Shown here: positions 36,825 through 45,941 of the stretch, piece after piece
How the letters are laid out: each line of letters starts with the position of its first letter
Position numbering within the stretch: the first letter of the stretch is position 1
Assembly: GCF_014852585.1 (NCBI RefSeq)
Contig: NZ_JACVBX010000009.1
Location: 62,001 to 126,000, forward strand
From: Pseudomonas sp. PDM18
GTDB lineage: Bacteria; Pseudomonadota; Gammaproteobacteria; Pseudomonadales; Pseudomonadaceae
DNA length: 64,000 nt
Reading direction: 5' to 3'
The notes under the pieces: generated by a model
What the model saw: only the letters and a program-made list of their open reading frames with translations
The model's database searches: none
What the model was told of the DNA's origin: nothing
Position numbers and translations under genes: made by a program

Positions 36825-37853
36825 TCACTGCCAGAAGCGGCTGCGGCCCAGGCGGTCCCACCAGGTCACCAGTACGCGATCGACCACGCCGCTGACGCCC
36901 ACGCCAAAGCGCTCCTGGATGGACTTCTTCTGTACATAACTGAGCTGGTAGACATCCGCCTCGCGGGCGCGTTCGGCCAGGTACTCGTCACTGGTCTTGA
37001 GCTCGTCGACCAGCTTCTTGCCCAGCGCCGCCTGGCCCAGCCAGACCTCGCCGGTGGCGATCTCGTCGATGGCCAGTTGCGGGCGGTAGTGGACGACAAA
37101 GCGCTTGAACAGCTCGTGGGTGGTTTCCAGGTCTTCCTGGAACTTCTCCCGGCCCTTGTCGGTGTTCTCGCCGAACACGGTCAGGGTGCGCTTGTACTCG
37201 CCAGCAGTGAGCACCTCGAAATCGACGTCGTGCTTCTTCAGCAGGCGATGGATGTTGGGCAACTGAGCCACCACGCCGATGGAGCCGAGGATGGCGAAGG
37301 GCGCGGAAAGGATGCGCTCGCCGATACAGGCCATCATGTAGCCGCCACTGGCTGCAACCTTGTCGACGCAGACGGTCAGCGGTACGCCGGCCTGGCGGAT
37401 GCGCGCCAGCTGGGAAGCAGCAAGGCCATAGCCGTGGACCATGCCGCCGCCACTCTCCAGGCGCAGAACCACTTCGTCGCGCGGGGTGGCCAGGGTCAGC
37501 AGCGCGGTCACTTCATGGCGCAGCTGCTCGGTGGCCGAAGCCTTGATGTCGCCGTCGAAGTCGAGCACATAGACGCGATTCTTCTCGCCGCCCTTCTTCT
37601 TTTTCGCTTCCTTCAGGTTTTTCGCCTCGGACTTGCGCAGCGCCTTGAGCTTGGTCTTTTCCAATACGCTATGTTGCAGGCGCTCGCGCAGCTCCTTGTA
37701 GAAGTCGTTGAGCTTGTGCACCTCGAGATGCCCGCTCCCGCCGCGACGGCCGCGGCCGCGCAGTGCGGCGATCACCACCAGGACGATGACGATGGCCACC
37801 ACCACGGTGAAGGTCTTGGCTAGGAAACCCGCGTAATCCGCTAGAAACTCCAC
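36825..37853 (-). CDS. sohB: protease SohB (S49 family)
   Basis: Membrane-bound signal-peptide-peptidase-like serine protease. The 342-aa protein has an N-terminal membrane helix (TFTVVVAIVIVLVVIAALRG), a basic linker and a catalytic S49 domain. The nucleophile serine is in KVAASGGYMMA, and the basic GSIGVVAQL region is typical of the family. Its active site is periplasmic. The start is a GTG at 37853 with AGGGGA upstream. It is 74 bases upstream of the AcuI-like gene on the same strand. The substrate is not known in Pseudomonas. Confidence 0.9.
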   Translation of the reverse strand: MEFLADYAGFLAKTFTVVVAIVIVLVVIAALRGRGRRGGSGHLEVHKLNDFYKELRERLQHSVLEKTKLKALRKSEAKNLKEAKKKKGGEKNRVYVLDFDGDIKASATEQLRHEVTALLTLATPRDEVVLRLESGGGMVHGYGLAASQLARIRQAGVPLTVCVDKVAASGGYMMACIGERILSAPFAILGSIGVVAQLPNIHRLLKKHDVDFEVLTAGEYKRTLTVFGENTDKGREKFQEDLETTHELFKRFVVHYRPQLAIDEIATGEVWLGQAALGKKLVDELKTSDEYLAERAREADVYQLSYVQKKSIQERFGVGVSGVVDRVLVTWWDRLGRSRFWQ

Positions 37854-38064
37854 TCACATCCCCTTTTACAATTCTGGTCGAGCCCGCCAGGCGAGCGCAG
37901 CGAATCCCGCAAGCATACCCACGCCGCAGGCCCGCCACCAGCGCTGGCAAACCGCTGCATCAGTCCAGCGAATGCCATTCAAACAAGCGTATGTTTTTTC
38001 GTTGACAGCCCCAGGTGATCCTCATAACCTCGCCGGAACTTTCAGCCCTGCCGGGATACTGCGC

Positions 38065-38775
38065 GTGGGAAGCATCTACCTGATTCGACATGGCCAGGCT
38101 TCGTTCGGCGCCGACGACTACGATGTGCTCTCGGCCACCGGCGTACGCCAGGCCCAAATCCTCGGCGAGCACTTGGCTGGCCTGGGCCTGCGCTTCGATC
38201 GCTGCGTAGCCGGCGACCTGCGCCGCCAACGCCACACCGCCGAAGCGGTGATGGGTCGGCTGAATGAAGCCGGGATCGAAACCCCCGCCCTGGAAATCGA
38301 CTCCGCCTTCAACGAATTCGAAGCCGACGCGGTGATCCGCGCGCACCTGCCGGACCTGCTCGAGATCGAGCCGCAGGCACTGCACATCATGCGCAACGCC
38401 GCCGACCACCGCGCCGAGTTCCAGCGCCTGTTCTCCACCGTGATCGCCCGCTGGGTTTCCGGCGACCACGACAAGGACGGCCTGGTCAGCTGGGCAGAAT
38501 TCCTCGACACCGTGCACGGCGGCCTCCAACGTCTGCTGGAGTCGGCCAGCGGCAAGGACAACATCGGCGTGTTCACCTCCGGCGGCACCATCACTGCGGT
38601 CCTCCAGCACGTGACCGGGATTCCGGCGCTGAACGCCTTCGAACTCAACTGGCAGATCGTCAACACCTCGCTCAACCGCCTGAAGTTCCGCGGCAGCGAA
38701 GTGGCCCTGGCTTCCTTCAACAGTCACGTGCATCTGGAACTGTTGAGGGCGCCGGAACTCATCACCTATCGTTGA
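38065..38775 (+). CDS. histidine phosphatase superfamily protein, 236 aa
   Basis: Phosphoglycerate-mutase-like enzyme. The phosphoacceptor motif is IYLIRHGQAS near the N-terminus, with a conserved second Arg in DLRRQRHTAE and the late SGGTITA segment. The start is taken as a GTG at 38065 because the upstream codons are not conserved-looking and the motif is normally within 15 residues of the start. The substrate is unknown (phospho-sugar or nucleotide). The SCP2 gene follows at 58 bases. Confidence 0.85.
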   Translation: MGSIYLIRHGQASFGADDYDVLSATGVRQAQILGEHLAGLGLRFDRCVAGDLRRQRHTAEAVMGRLNEAGIETPALEIDSAFNEFEADAVIRAHLPDLLEIEPQALHIMRNAADHRAEFQRLFSTVIARWVSGDHDKDGLVSWAEFLDTVHGGLQRLLESASGKDNIGVFTSGGTITAVLQHVTGIPALNAFELNWQIVNTSLNRLKFRGSEVALASFNSHVHLELLRAPELITYR

Positions 38776-38833
38776 GTACCGGCCCATTGCGACGCGAGCG
38801 TCGCGCGAGAAAACCTAGAAAAGGAATAGAACC

Positions 38834-39145
38834 ATGAGTGTTGCTGACATCGTTTCCACCATGCAGAGCAAGTTCAACGCCAGCGCGGCCGCCGGCCTGG
38901 ATCTGGTGTTCCAGTTCAACATCGAAGACGGCGACAACCACTACCTGGTCGTCAAGGACGGTACCTGCCAGGTCGTACAGGGCGACGCCGAGTCCCCCAA
39001 CGTCACCCTGATCATGGACAGCGAAACCCTCAAGGGCATCACCAGCGGCGAAACCGACGGCATGCAGGCCTTCATGGCTGGCAAGCTGCGCGCCGAAGGC
39101 GACATGATGCTGGCGATGAAGCTGGGCGAACTGTTCCCGGTCTGA
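38834..39145 (+). CDS. SCP2 sterol-binding/lipid-carrier domain protein, 103 aa
   Basis: A stand-alone SCP2 fold protein. The sequence QFNIEDGDNHYLVVKDG, followed by VTLIMDSETLKGITSGE and MLAMKLGELFP, is the family pattern (beta sheet with a lipid tunnel). It probably binds acyl-CoA or other lipids. AAAGGAATAG precedes the ATG. In P. aeruginosa it is next to a phosphotransferase and SDR genes, an association with fatty-acid or alcohol degradation. It ends at a strong terminator. Confidence 0.88.
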   Translation: MSVADIVSTMQSKFNASAAAGLDLVFQFNIEDGDNHYLVVKDGTCQVVQGDAESPNVTLIMDSETLKGITSGETDGMQAFMAGKLRAEGDMMLAMKLGELFPV

Positions 39146-39176
39146 TCCGAGGAAAACCTGCCCGCGCAGCACGAAG

Positions 39177-39204
39177 AACCGGAGTCCATGGCTCCGGTTT
39201 TTTT
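39177..39204 (+). terminator. intrinsic terminator after the SCP2 gene
   Basis: An 8-bp stem (39177-39184 with 39192-39199) is followed by an uninterrupted run of seven T residues. Confidence 0.93.
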
Positions 39205-39479
39205 ATGCCCGCGCCCCGCTGCAAGGCCCGGATCAGGCAGCCTGATCGGGGTGCAACACGAACGCCAATAAGGGCTTTGTGTGCTTGTGACGGACAGGGC
39301 CGGACATTAGATTAGCCAATGATCACCCGGCGCCATCATTGCTTTGCCTGATCCTGCCGCACCCCATCGGGCTAGACAAAGACGCCGGCCTGCGCGCACC
39401 TCGCCAGGAGCCCTGGGCCCTCGCGAGGAGATCAGTACGAGCCAGTACAAGACGAGCTCCTAGATAAAAAGGGACCAGC
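39205..39479 (+). promoter_or_regulatory. leader of the phosphotransferase gene
   Basis: A 275-base gene-free stretch. It contains a 7-bp inverted repeat GATCAGG-CAG-CCTGATC (39231-39247), a candidate regulator site. No recognisable sigma-70 hexamers were fixed with confidence. Confidence 0.35.
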
Positions 39480-40547
39480 ATGTCGTTGACCGACCAGACC
39501 ATCCGCTCCCGCGAAGGCGAAGAACTCGATGCCGCCGTGATCGACGGCTATCTCAAGGACCACATTCCCGGCCTGCAGGGTCAGCCGCGCATCAGCCAGT
39601 TCCCCGGTGGCGCCTCGAACCTGACCTATCTGATCCAGTACGATAACCAGGAACTGGTCCTGCGCCGCCCGCCGTTCGGCAAGAAGGCCAAGTCTGCCCA
39701 TGACATGGGCCGCGAATACCGCATCCTGAATCAGCTCAAGGACGGTTTCCCTTACTGCCCCAAGGCGTACGCTTACTGCACCGACGAGTCGGTGATCGGC
39801 GCCGAGTTCTACGTCATGGAGCGGGTCAACGGCATCATCCTGCGCAGCGACCTGCCCAAGGAACTGAACCTCGATGCCGGGAAAACCACCGCCTTGTGCA
39901 AGAGCTTCATCGACAAGTTCGTCGACCTGCACAACGTCGACTACAACGCCTGCGGCCTGGGCGACCTGGGCAAGCCCGAGGGCTATGTGCAGCGTCAGAT
40001 CGGTGGCTGGATCGATCGCTACGAGAAGTCCCTGACCCCCGACGCGCCGGCCTGGGAACAGGTGAAGGTGTGGCTGCGCGAGAAGATGCCGGCCGACCAC
40101 CACAAACCTGGCATCGTCCACAACGACTACCGCTTCGACAACGTCATCCTCGACCCGAACAACCCGATGCAGATCATTGGCGTGCTCGACTGGGAGATGA
40201 CGACCATCGGCGACCCGCTGATGGACCTGGGCAATACCCTCGCCTACTGGATCCAGGCCGACGACCCGCAGCCGATGCAGATGCTGCGCCGCCAACCCAG
40301 CCACGAGCCGGGCATGCTGACCCGCCAGCAGTTCGCCGACTACTACGCAGAGCGCGCCGGCATCCAGATCGACAACCTCGATTACTACTACACCTACGGC
40401 CTGTTCCGCCTGGCCGGCATCATGCAGCAGATCTACTACCGCTTCTTCCACGGCCAGACCCAGGACAAGCGCTTCGCCACCTTCATCCACGCCAACAAGC
40501 TGCTGGAACAGGTGAGCCTGCAGGTCATCGGCAAGTCCCGCCTGTGA
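39480..40547 (+). CDS. APH-like phosphotransferase family protein, 355 aa
   Basis: Aminoglycoside-phosphotransferase fold kinase related to the kinase domain of ACAD10/ACAD11. The catalytic loop HNDYRFDN (Brenner motif) and the metal-binding DWEMTTIGDP are intact, so ATP-dependent phosphorylation of a hydroxyl substrate is expected. In the ACAD10/11 group the substrates are 4-hydroxy acyl-CoAs, and a following SDR gene fits a related catabolic role. AAAAGGGA precedes the ATG. It has no signal peptide. Confidence 0.85.
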   Translation: MSLTDQTIRSREGEELDAAVIDGYLKDHIPGLQGQPRISQFPGGASNLTYLIQYDNQELVLRRPPFGKKAKSAHDMGREYRILNQLKDGFPYCPKAYAYCTDESVIGAEFYVMERVNGIILRSDLPKELNLDAGKTTALCKSFIDKFVDLHNVDYNACGLGDLGKPEGYVQRQIGGWIDRYEKSLTPDAPAWEQVKVWLREKMPADHHKPGIVHNDYRFDNVILDPNNPMQIIGVLDWEMTTIGDPLMDLGNTLAYWIQADDPQPMQMLRRQPSHEPGMLTRQQFADYYAERAGIQIDNLDYYYTYGLFRLAGIMQQIYYRFFHGQTQDKRFATFIHANKLLEQVSLQVIGKSRL

Positions 40548-40561
40548 GAGTCGACTGTCGA

Positions 40562-40681
40562 CCTGGCGAGCTAGAGCCGTACAAGGCGGAAGCCGGACGA
40601 AGAGCGGAGTTTACCGATTGTAAATGAGCATCTGAGTCCGGCTTCCAACGCAGTACGGCCGACGCGCAGCCGGTCGCCAGG
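40562..40681 (+). repeat. structured intergenic element, copy 1
   Basis: A three-tier hairpin begins 14 bases after the phosphotransferase stop. The outer stem is CCTGGCGA (40562) with TCGCCAGG (ending 40681). The middle stem is GCCGTAC (40575) with GTACGGC (40653). The inner stem is GGAAGCCGGA with TCCGGCTTCC. The apex is CGGAGTTTAC...TGTAAATGAGCA. The single-stranded motifs GCGAGCT, ACAAGGC, AACGC and GCCGACGCGCAGC are shared with the copy at 43221-43358, while the stems differ yet pair in both. Confidence 0.75.
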
Positions 40682-40715
40682 CGACTCTCGCGGCCCAAAA
40701 ACAAGGAGAATTTCC

Positions 40716-41483
40716 ATGTCCAAGACCCAACTGTTCGACCTCGACGGCAAGATCGCCTTCGTCTCCGGCGCCAGCCGAGGCATCGGCGAGGCCATTGCCA
40801 AACTGCTGGCCCAACAGGGCGCCCAAGTGATCGTTTCCAGCCGCAAGATCGACGGCTGCCAGGCCGTGGCTGACGAAATCGTCGCCGCCGGCGGCAAGGC
40901 CACCGCGATTGCCTGCCACATCGGCGAGATGGAGCAGATTCAGGCCGTCTTCGCGCAGATCCGCGAGCAGTTTGGTCGCCTGGACATCCTGGTCAACAAC
41001 GCCGCCACCAACCCGCAGTTCTGCAACGTGCTGGACACCGACCTGTCGGCCTTCCAGAAGACCGTCGACGTGAACATCCGCGGCTACTACTTCATGTCCA
41101 TCGAAGGCGGCAAGCTGATGAAGGCCAACGGCGGCGGCAGCATCATCAACGTCGCCTCGGTCAACGGCGTCACCCCGGGCGAGTTCCAGGGCATCTACTC
41201 GGTGACCAAGGCTGCGGTGATCAGCATGACCAAGGTTTTCGCCAAGGAATGCGCGCAGTTCAACATCCGCTGCAACGCCTTGCTGCCGGGCCTGACCGAC
41301 ACCAAGTTCGCCTCGGCGCTGGTAAGCAACGACGCGATTCGCAACGTCGCCCTGCAGCGCATCCCGCTCAAGCGTGTGGCAGACCCAAGCGAAATGGCCG
41401 GCGCCGTGCTGTACCTCGCCAGCGACGCATCCAGCTACACCACTGGCGTAACGCTGAACGTTGACGGCGGGTTCCTCGCCTAA
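40716..41483 (+). CDS. short-chain dehydrogenase/reductase, 255 aa
   Basis: Classical SDR. The cofactor motif is SGASRGIGEAIA (TGxxxGxG type). The NAD(P) sensing NNAAT and the catalytic Ser (VASVNG), Tyr and Lys (YSVTK) are all present. The C-terminus DGGFLA is typical. An acidic or serine/arginine mix after the first fold (SSRK) leans towards NADPH. AAGGAG precedes the ATG. It follows the APH-like kinase gene, with the structured element between them. It is likely an oxidoreductase for hydroxy-fatty acids or similar. Confidence 0.87.
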   Translation: MSKTQLFDLDGKIAFVSGASRGIGEAIAKLLAQQGAQVIVSSRKIDGCQAVADEIVAAGGKATAIACHIGEMEQIQAVFAQIREQFGRLDILVNNAATNPQFCNVLDTDLSAFQKTVDVNIRGYYFMSIEGGKLMKANGGGSIINVASVNGVTPGEFQGIYSVTKAAVISMTKVFAKECAQFNIRCNALLPGLTDTKFASALVSNDAIRNVALQRIPLKRVADPSEMAGAVLYLASDASSYTTGVTLNVDGGFLA

Positions 41484-41500
41484 GCGTGGTCGCGGAAACG

Positions 41501-41528
41501 AAAAAGGGAGCCGTTCGGCTCCCTTTTT
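41501..41528 (+). terminator. intrinsic terminator after the SDR gene
   Basis: A 12-bp perfect stem (41501-41512 with 41517-41528) with A/T flanks lies 17 bases after the stop. Confidence 0.93.
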
Positions 41529-41551
41529 CATGGGCGGGGATTGGGCTTTTC

Positions 41552-41632
41552 GTAGGAGCGAGCTTGCTCGCGAACCGCATCGCACTCTCTATCTCCAGCG
41601 GGAAGCAGGTTCGCGAGCAAGCTCGCTCCTAC
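41552..41632. repeat. REP doublet (REPIN-like)
   Basis: Two complete and nearly perfect inverted copies of the 25-base REP unit (41552-41576 and 41608-41632) are separated by 31 bases. It is the best preserved of the three REP sites in the window. Confidence 0.88.
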
Positions 41633-41636
41633 AATG

Positions 41637-42281
41637 TCACTGCCAATCCTTGAGCGCCTGGTTCGCCGCCGCATTCATCGGCTCGGCGGTCAGCCCGCCG
41701 GCTCCGTAGCGCACTGCAAAAACAGCCTGATCGGCCATCGGCAGGTAGGTCACCCGGCCCGCCTTGGGCACGAAGGTCAGCAGATCATGCTGGCCGTCGC
41801 GCAGCCAGCGCCACAGGTCGACACCCAGCGCGTCATCCGCCAGCGCCACCTTGCGCCCCAGGCTCTGTTGTTCCACAGCCAGGAAGCGGCCGCTGAGGTC
41901 CTGCAGGCGATAACCCGGCGCCATCCCTATCAACCGCGCCAGGCCTTTCCACTCCAGTACCCGCGCGTCCAGCTGCCAGAGGTCGCCTGCCAGTTCCACG
42001 CGGCGCTCGTCATTACCCTGCAACAGCGTGACGTCATAGCGCTGCTCGCCCACTTTGTGAAAGCTCAGCGTCGCCAGCGGGCGCTCTGCCGGCAGCGGGT
42101 CGTAGCTACGCAGGTCCCAGGCTACCAACGCCACAAGCGCGGCCACGGCCACGAACAACATTCCTGCCGTGCCCCGCAGCCAGCCGAGGAACCAGTGACG
42201 GTCGATGAGAATGCGGGCGGCTACCACCAGCGCCAACAGCGCCAAGAAGGCAACGACCCAGGCCAGACCGTCGTACTGCAT
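41637..42281 (-). CDS. two-helix membrane protein of unknown function, 214 aa
   Basis: Two N-terminal transmembrane helices (WVVAFLALLALVVAARIL and LFVAVAALVALVAWDLRS) are followed by a soluble domain of about 150 residues. That domain is rich in beta strands and probably periplasmic. I recall homologues in Pseudomonas labelled only as multidrug-transporter-like, without evidence. GAGGAAGGAAA precedes the ATG. No catalytic motif is seen. It is divergent from the TSUP gene and sits beside a REP doublet. Confidence 0.7.
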   Translation of the reverse strand: MQYDGLAWVVAFLALLALVVAARILIDRHWFLGWLRGTAGMLFVAVAALVALVAWDLRSYDPLPAERPLATLSFHKVGEQRYDVTLLQGNDERRVELAGDLWQLDARVLEWKGLARLIGMAPGYRLQDLSGRFLAVEQQSLGRKVALADDALGVDLWRWLRDGQHDLLTFVPKAGRVTYLPMADQAVFAVRYGAGGLTAEPMNAAANQALKDWQ

Positions 42282-42436
42282 CGAATGATTTCCTTCCTCG
42301 TAGAATTGCCGGCATTATGCGCACCGCGTACCTGCACGGCCAGCCAGACCGTCGCAGCTTTCGGGCCCGTTAACGTTTCCCGCGCACCACTCTTTACGAG
42401 AGAGTGGCGCCACGGGCCCCCGATCAAGGCGGACCC

Positions 42437-43219
42437 ATGCCCTTCGAACTCGTCGTAGACCCGACCACTCTTGTCATCCTCGCCGGCGTTGCCTTCCTTG
42501 CCGGTTTCATCGACGCCATCGCCGGCGGTGGCGGCCTGCTGACCATCCCCGCCCTGCTCACTGCCGGCGTGCCGCCGCATCTTGCTTTGGGCACCAACAA
42601 GCTGAGCTCGACCTTTGGCGCCGCCGTGGCCAGCTACACCTTCTATCGACGCAAACTGTTCCAGCCGCGCCAGTGGCGCAACGGCCTGATCGCCACAGCC
42701 ATCGGCGCAGCGCTCGGCGCCTGGGCTGCCCACCTGATGCCGGCGGAATGGCTCAACCGCATGCTGCCCGTGGTGGTCTTCGGTTGCGGCCTGTACCTGC
42801 TGTTCGGCAAGACGCCCGAAGCGCCGCTGGACGCCAACCCACGCATCGCCCAGCGCCGTCAGTGGCCGCAGGGCCTCGGTCTGGGCTTCTACGACGGAGT
42901 GGCCGGCCCCGGCACCGGTGCATTCTGGACCGTCAGCACCCTGCTGATGTACCCGCTCGACCTGGTCCGCGCCAGCGGCGTGGCGCGCAGCATGAACTTC
43001 GTCAGCAACATCGTGGCGCTGGCGGTGTTCATCGCCTCGGGTCAGGTGGTCTGGCTGATGGGCCTGTGCATGGGCAGTTCGCTGATGATCGGCGCCTACT
43101 TCGGCGCGCGCACGGCTATTGGCGGCGGCGCCAAGTTCATCCGCCCGGTGTTCATCCTGGTTGTACTCGCCCTGACCGTGCGCCTGGCCTGGCAGCACTG
43201 GTTTACCGCCGCAGCCTGA
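42437..43219 (+). CDS. TSUP (TauE/SafE) family membrane transporter, 260 aa
   Basis: An eight-helix permease of the sulfite exporter TauE/SafE family. The N-terminal FLAGFIDAIAGGGGLLTIPA, GTNKLSSTFGA and the repeat GLGFYDGVAGPGTGAFW are the two conserved family halves. The substrate may be a sulfonate, sulfite or organic anion. The start MPFELVVDP at 42437 has AAGGCGG upstream. It is convergent with nudC, and the second structured repeat lies between them. Confidence 0.88.
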   Translation: MPFELVVDPTTLVILAGVAFLAGFIDAIAGGGGLLTIPALLTAGVPPHLALGTNKLSSTFGAAVASYTFYRRKLFQPRQWRNGLIATAIGAALGAWAAHLMPAEWLNRMLPVVVFGCGLYLLFGKTPEAPLDANPRIAQRRQWPQGLGLGFYDGVAGPGTGAFWTVSTLLMYPLDLVRASGVARSMNFVSNIVALAVFIASGQVVWLMGLCMGSSLMIGAYFGARTAIGGGAKFIRPVFILVVLALTVRLAWQHWFTAAA

Positions 43220-43220
43220 G

Positions 43221-43358
43221 AACCCGGTTATGATCTGCTGCGCGTCGGCAGAACGGCGTTAAAAACAGGCTCGGACTGCTCATTTACAGCACGTAAACTC
43301 CGAATCCTCGCCTGTTTTTGCCTTGTTCTGCGCGAGCTCGCGAGATAGTAACCAGGTT
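43221..43358 (-). repeat. structured intergenic element, copy 2
   Basis: Same element as at 40562-40681 but on the minus strand, beginning 28 bases after the nudC stop. Stems in its own orientation are outer AACCTGGTTA with TAACCGGGTT, middle GCAGAAC with GTTCTGC, and inner AAAAACAGGC with GCCTGTTTTT. The apex is again CGGAGTTTAC...TGTAAATGAGCA. Compared with copy 1, bases change on both sides of each stem so that pairing is kept. Confidence 0.75.
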
Positions 43359-43386
43359 CTGAGACAGGCCGGAGCGGCGCCCGGGT

Positions 43387-44226
43387 TCAGGCGCCGCCGG
43401 GTAGGACAGGATCGGGACGACCGGCGCGGCGCGCCAGGTAGACCTCGATCAGGTAGCGGGCGATGGAGCGCTCGGCCGGCAGGCGCGGCAGCTCGTCGAC
43501 GTGGAACCAGCGGGCATCCTCGATCTCGTCCGGCTGCATGACGATCTCGCCGCTGACGTACTCGGCGTGGTAGCCGAACATCAACGAATGCGGGAACGGC
43601 CAGGGCTGGCTGCCCATGTAGCGGATATTGCCGATCTCGACGCCCACCTCTTCGCGCACCTCGCGCGCAACGCAGTGCTCCACCGACTCACCCGGCTCGA
43701 CGAAGCCGGCCAGGGTGCTGTACATCCCCGGCACGAAGCGCGGCGAACGCGCCAGCAGCACTTCATCGCCACGGGTCACCAGCACGATCATGCTCGGCGA
43801 CAGCAGCGGGTAGCGCTGGATGCCGCAGCTTTCGCAGTGCATGGCGCGGTCACGGGGCATGCGCAGGCTGGGCTGGCCGCAGCTGCCGCAGAAGCGGTTC
43901 TGCCGCCACCAGATACCGATCTGGCTGGCGAAGCCGAGCATGGCGAAGATGTCTTCTTCGGCCTGCATCATGAACTGGCGCAGGCCGATCCAGCTGGCGC
44001 CTTCGAGCGGGTCGGTACGGTCGACTTCCAGCAGGTAGACCGGCTCGCCGTCGAACTGCCCGACGGCGTGCTCGGAGAGCACCGAAAGATCCTGGCGCTT
44101 GAGCCAGTCACGGGGGAACAGCACGCCGTTGCTGTCGGCGAGGAACTGCTGCTGGCAGTGGGCGAGCGCCCAGCCGCCGTTGGCAGCGACCTCGAACATC
44201 GAGGATTCCCAGCGTCCGGTACGCAT
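43387..44226 (-). CDS. nudC: NAD(H) pyrophosphatase NudC (Nudix)
   Basis: Nudix hydrolase that cleaves NADH/NAD+ to the mononucleotide plus AMP (and decaps NAD-RNA in E. coli). The 279-aa protein has a zinc ribbon (FCGSCGQP and HCESCG). The Nudix box is [20 protein letters not shown]. The NudC-specific [11 protein letters not shown] motif is present. The start at 44226 shares one base with the fimL stop (TGATG). An alternative start 9 codons later is possible. It is transcribed with fimL. Confidence 0.9.
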   Translation of the reverse strand: MRTGRWESSMFEVAANGGWALAHCQQQFLADSNGVLFPRDWLKRQDLSVLSEHAVGQFDGEPVYLLEVDRTDPLEGASWIGLRQFMMQAEEDIFAMLGFASQIGIWWRQNRFCGSCGQPSLRMPRDRAMHCESCGIQRYPLLSPSMIVLVTRGDEVLLARSPRFVPGMYSTLAGFVEPGESVEHCVAREVREEVGVEIGNIRYMGSQPWPFPHSLMFGYHAEYVSGEIVMQPDEIEDARWFHVDELPRLPAERSIARYLIEVYLARRAGRPDPVLPGGA

Positions 44227-45899
44227 CAGGCTGCCACCGTCAGGCCCAGGGCCTTGACGCTCTCGCTGGCGACGTCGAGGACGTCGGGTTGACCTTCAGG
44301 CCGCATCATGGCTCCACCCTCCAGGTAGTACTCCAGGCCGGTCAGCGCATCCGCCAGGGTTTCCAGCATCTGCTCGGACGGCATCTGGGTCGTCTCGATC
44401 ATCTGCCCCTGAATGTAATCGGCACAGGCGCCCACGAGCAATGCCGCGCGCTCTTGGCCGAGGAACCACAGACCACCGCGCACCGCTTGCAGGCTGATCG
44501 GTACGTTGGCCAGGTGCAGCTTGTCACCGTTGGACTCCAGGTACGCGGTGATCGCGCGCTTGGCCAGCGCCAGGCCCGCCTGGGCCTCGTCGATTACCAC
44601 GATGCGCGCTTCGGCGAGTTGGTGCACGGCGAAAGAATCGTCCTCGCCCACCGGCGCCGGACGCGCGCTCATGCGCTCGCCCCGCTCCAGATTGCCGACC
44701 ATGCTCTCGACGTACAGCAGCGCATCGGCCAGGGCGTTGAGTGCGGCCGGTTCGTCCACCGAGCCCTTGGCAACCCAGCCGGCGACCACGCCATGCTGGT
44801 GCTGCAGCGAGGTGGCGGCGGAGTTCAAGCCGACCATGCCCAGGGTCTTGGCCAGCTTGCCCAGCTGGGTGTGCAGGATGCCCAGCGCATCGGCCTGGGA
44901 CACGCCGCGCTCGATCAGGTCGAGCTGGTCCTTCACCGCCGTGAGTTCCTCGCGGATCGCCACCGAGAGCGAACGCATCACCGACTTGCCCGGGCCGGAC
45001 AGGCGCTGCGACTCATCTTCGAGCAAGTGATCGGTGAACGGCAGCGGCGCCAGGCCGAACACCTGGCGCAGTTCGGTAGCTCGCACGCCGCTGGTGTCTG
45101 CCAGCGCGGTGAGATACAGCAGCTCCTTGAGCAACTGGCGCGGCGTTTCGTATTGCGGGTTGGCGATCAGTTGCTTCAGCTCGCGATCCAGGCGCGCGAA
45201 CACCTGCTTGCGCGTCTTGCGCGGCAGCATCTGCGCGTCCACCAGCGACTCCAGCGCACCTGCTCCAACCCAGCACAGACGGGTGCGCGCGGCGCTGCCC
45301 AGCAGCACGTCGAGCTTGCCCAGTGCGCGGCCCATGAGCTTGAGACTGGGGTAGAGATTCTGCTCGCGGATCAGTCCCACCAGGCCGACCTGGTACATCT
45401 GCCGCAGGCGGCGGACTTCGCGGGCCGGGTCTTCCACCTGCGGCGCGGTGACGGCGCGCAGCGGGCGCGGCAGGTCCAGGCGCGCGCTGAAGAAGAAGCT
45501 CTCCGGCAGCGCGGGCTGGCCAGCGGCCTGGCGCACATCGTTGATCGCCGGCAGCAGCAGCTCGGGGATTTCCTGGCGGTGCGCCTCGAGGTTTTCCAGG
45601 TAGCGGCGCAGCACGTAGAGCGCATTGCCGAGCGCTGCCAGCTGACCGTCGCGGTCTTCACTGACCCCGGTCGGAATGTCGGTGGCCAGGTCCAGCGCTT
45701 CCTGCGCCAGCAGTTCGGCGCCGGCGAGCTCGATGAGATTCAGCGTGCCGCGAATCTGGCTCAGACAATCGACGGAATGTTGCAGCAGGCTGCCGTTCTG
45801 GCGCTCGGCGATGAAGTGCTCGAGATTCTGCTCGGCCTCCTCCATCGTTGCGAACAGCTCGTCGCGGACCAGACTGAGGGACGTGGCTCCAGTAACCAT
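44226..45899 (-). CDS. fimL: type IV pilus/virulence regulator FimL
   Basis: The 557-aa protein matches FimL, which resembles the N-terminal HPt-containing part of ChpA but lacks the phosphotransfer histidine. In P. aeruginosa FimL supports adenylate cyclase CyaB activity and so Vfr, twitching and type III secretion, working with FimV and the Pil-Chp surface-sensing system. The protein is almost entirely helical, soluble and cytosolic. It is immediately upstream of nudC with a one-base overlap, the arrangement also seen in P. aeruginosa. Confidence 0.9.
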   Translation of the reverse strand: MVTGATSLSLVRDELFATMEEAEQNLEHFIAERQNGSLLQHSVDCLSQIRGTLNLIELAGAELLAQEALDLATDIPTGVSEDRDGQLAALGNALYVLRRYLENLEAHRQEIPELLLPAINDVRQAAGQPALPESFFFSARLDLPRPLRAVTAPQVEDPAREVRRLRQMYQVGLVGLIREQNLYPSLKLMGRALGKLDVLLGSAARTRLCWVGAGALESLVDAQMLPRKTRKQVFARLDRELKQLIANPQYETPRQLLKELLYLTALADTSGVRATELRQVFGLAPLPFTDHLLEDESQRLSGPGKSVMRSLSVAIREELTAVKDQLDLIERGVSQADALGILHTQLGKLAKTLGMVGLNSAATSLQHQHGVVAGWVAKGSVDEPAALNALADALLYVESMVGNLERGERMSARPAPVGEDDSFAVHQLAEARIVVIDEAQAGLALAKRAITAYLESNGDKLHLANVPISLQAVRGGLWFLGQERAALLVGACADYIQGQMIETTQMPSEQMLETLADALTGLEYYLEGGAMMRPEGQPDVLDVASESVKALGLTVAA

Positions 45900-45941
45900 C
45901 GGCCTAGTGCGCCTCCTGCGCGCGAGAAGAGTGGGCGGACA

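Noticed and set aside
39231-39247. GATCAGG inverted repeat as a terminator
   Set aside because: There is no T-run and it lies after the strong SCP2 terminator. It was kept only as a possible regulator site.
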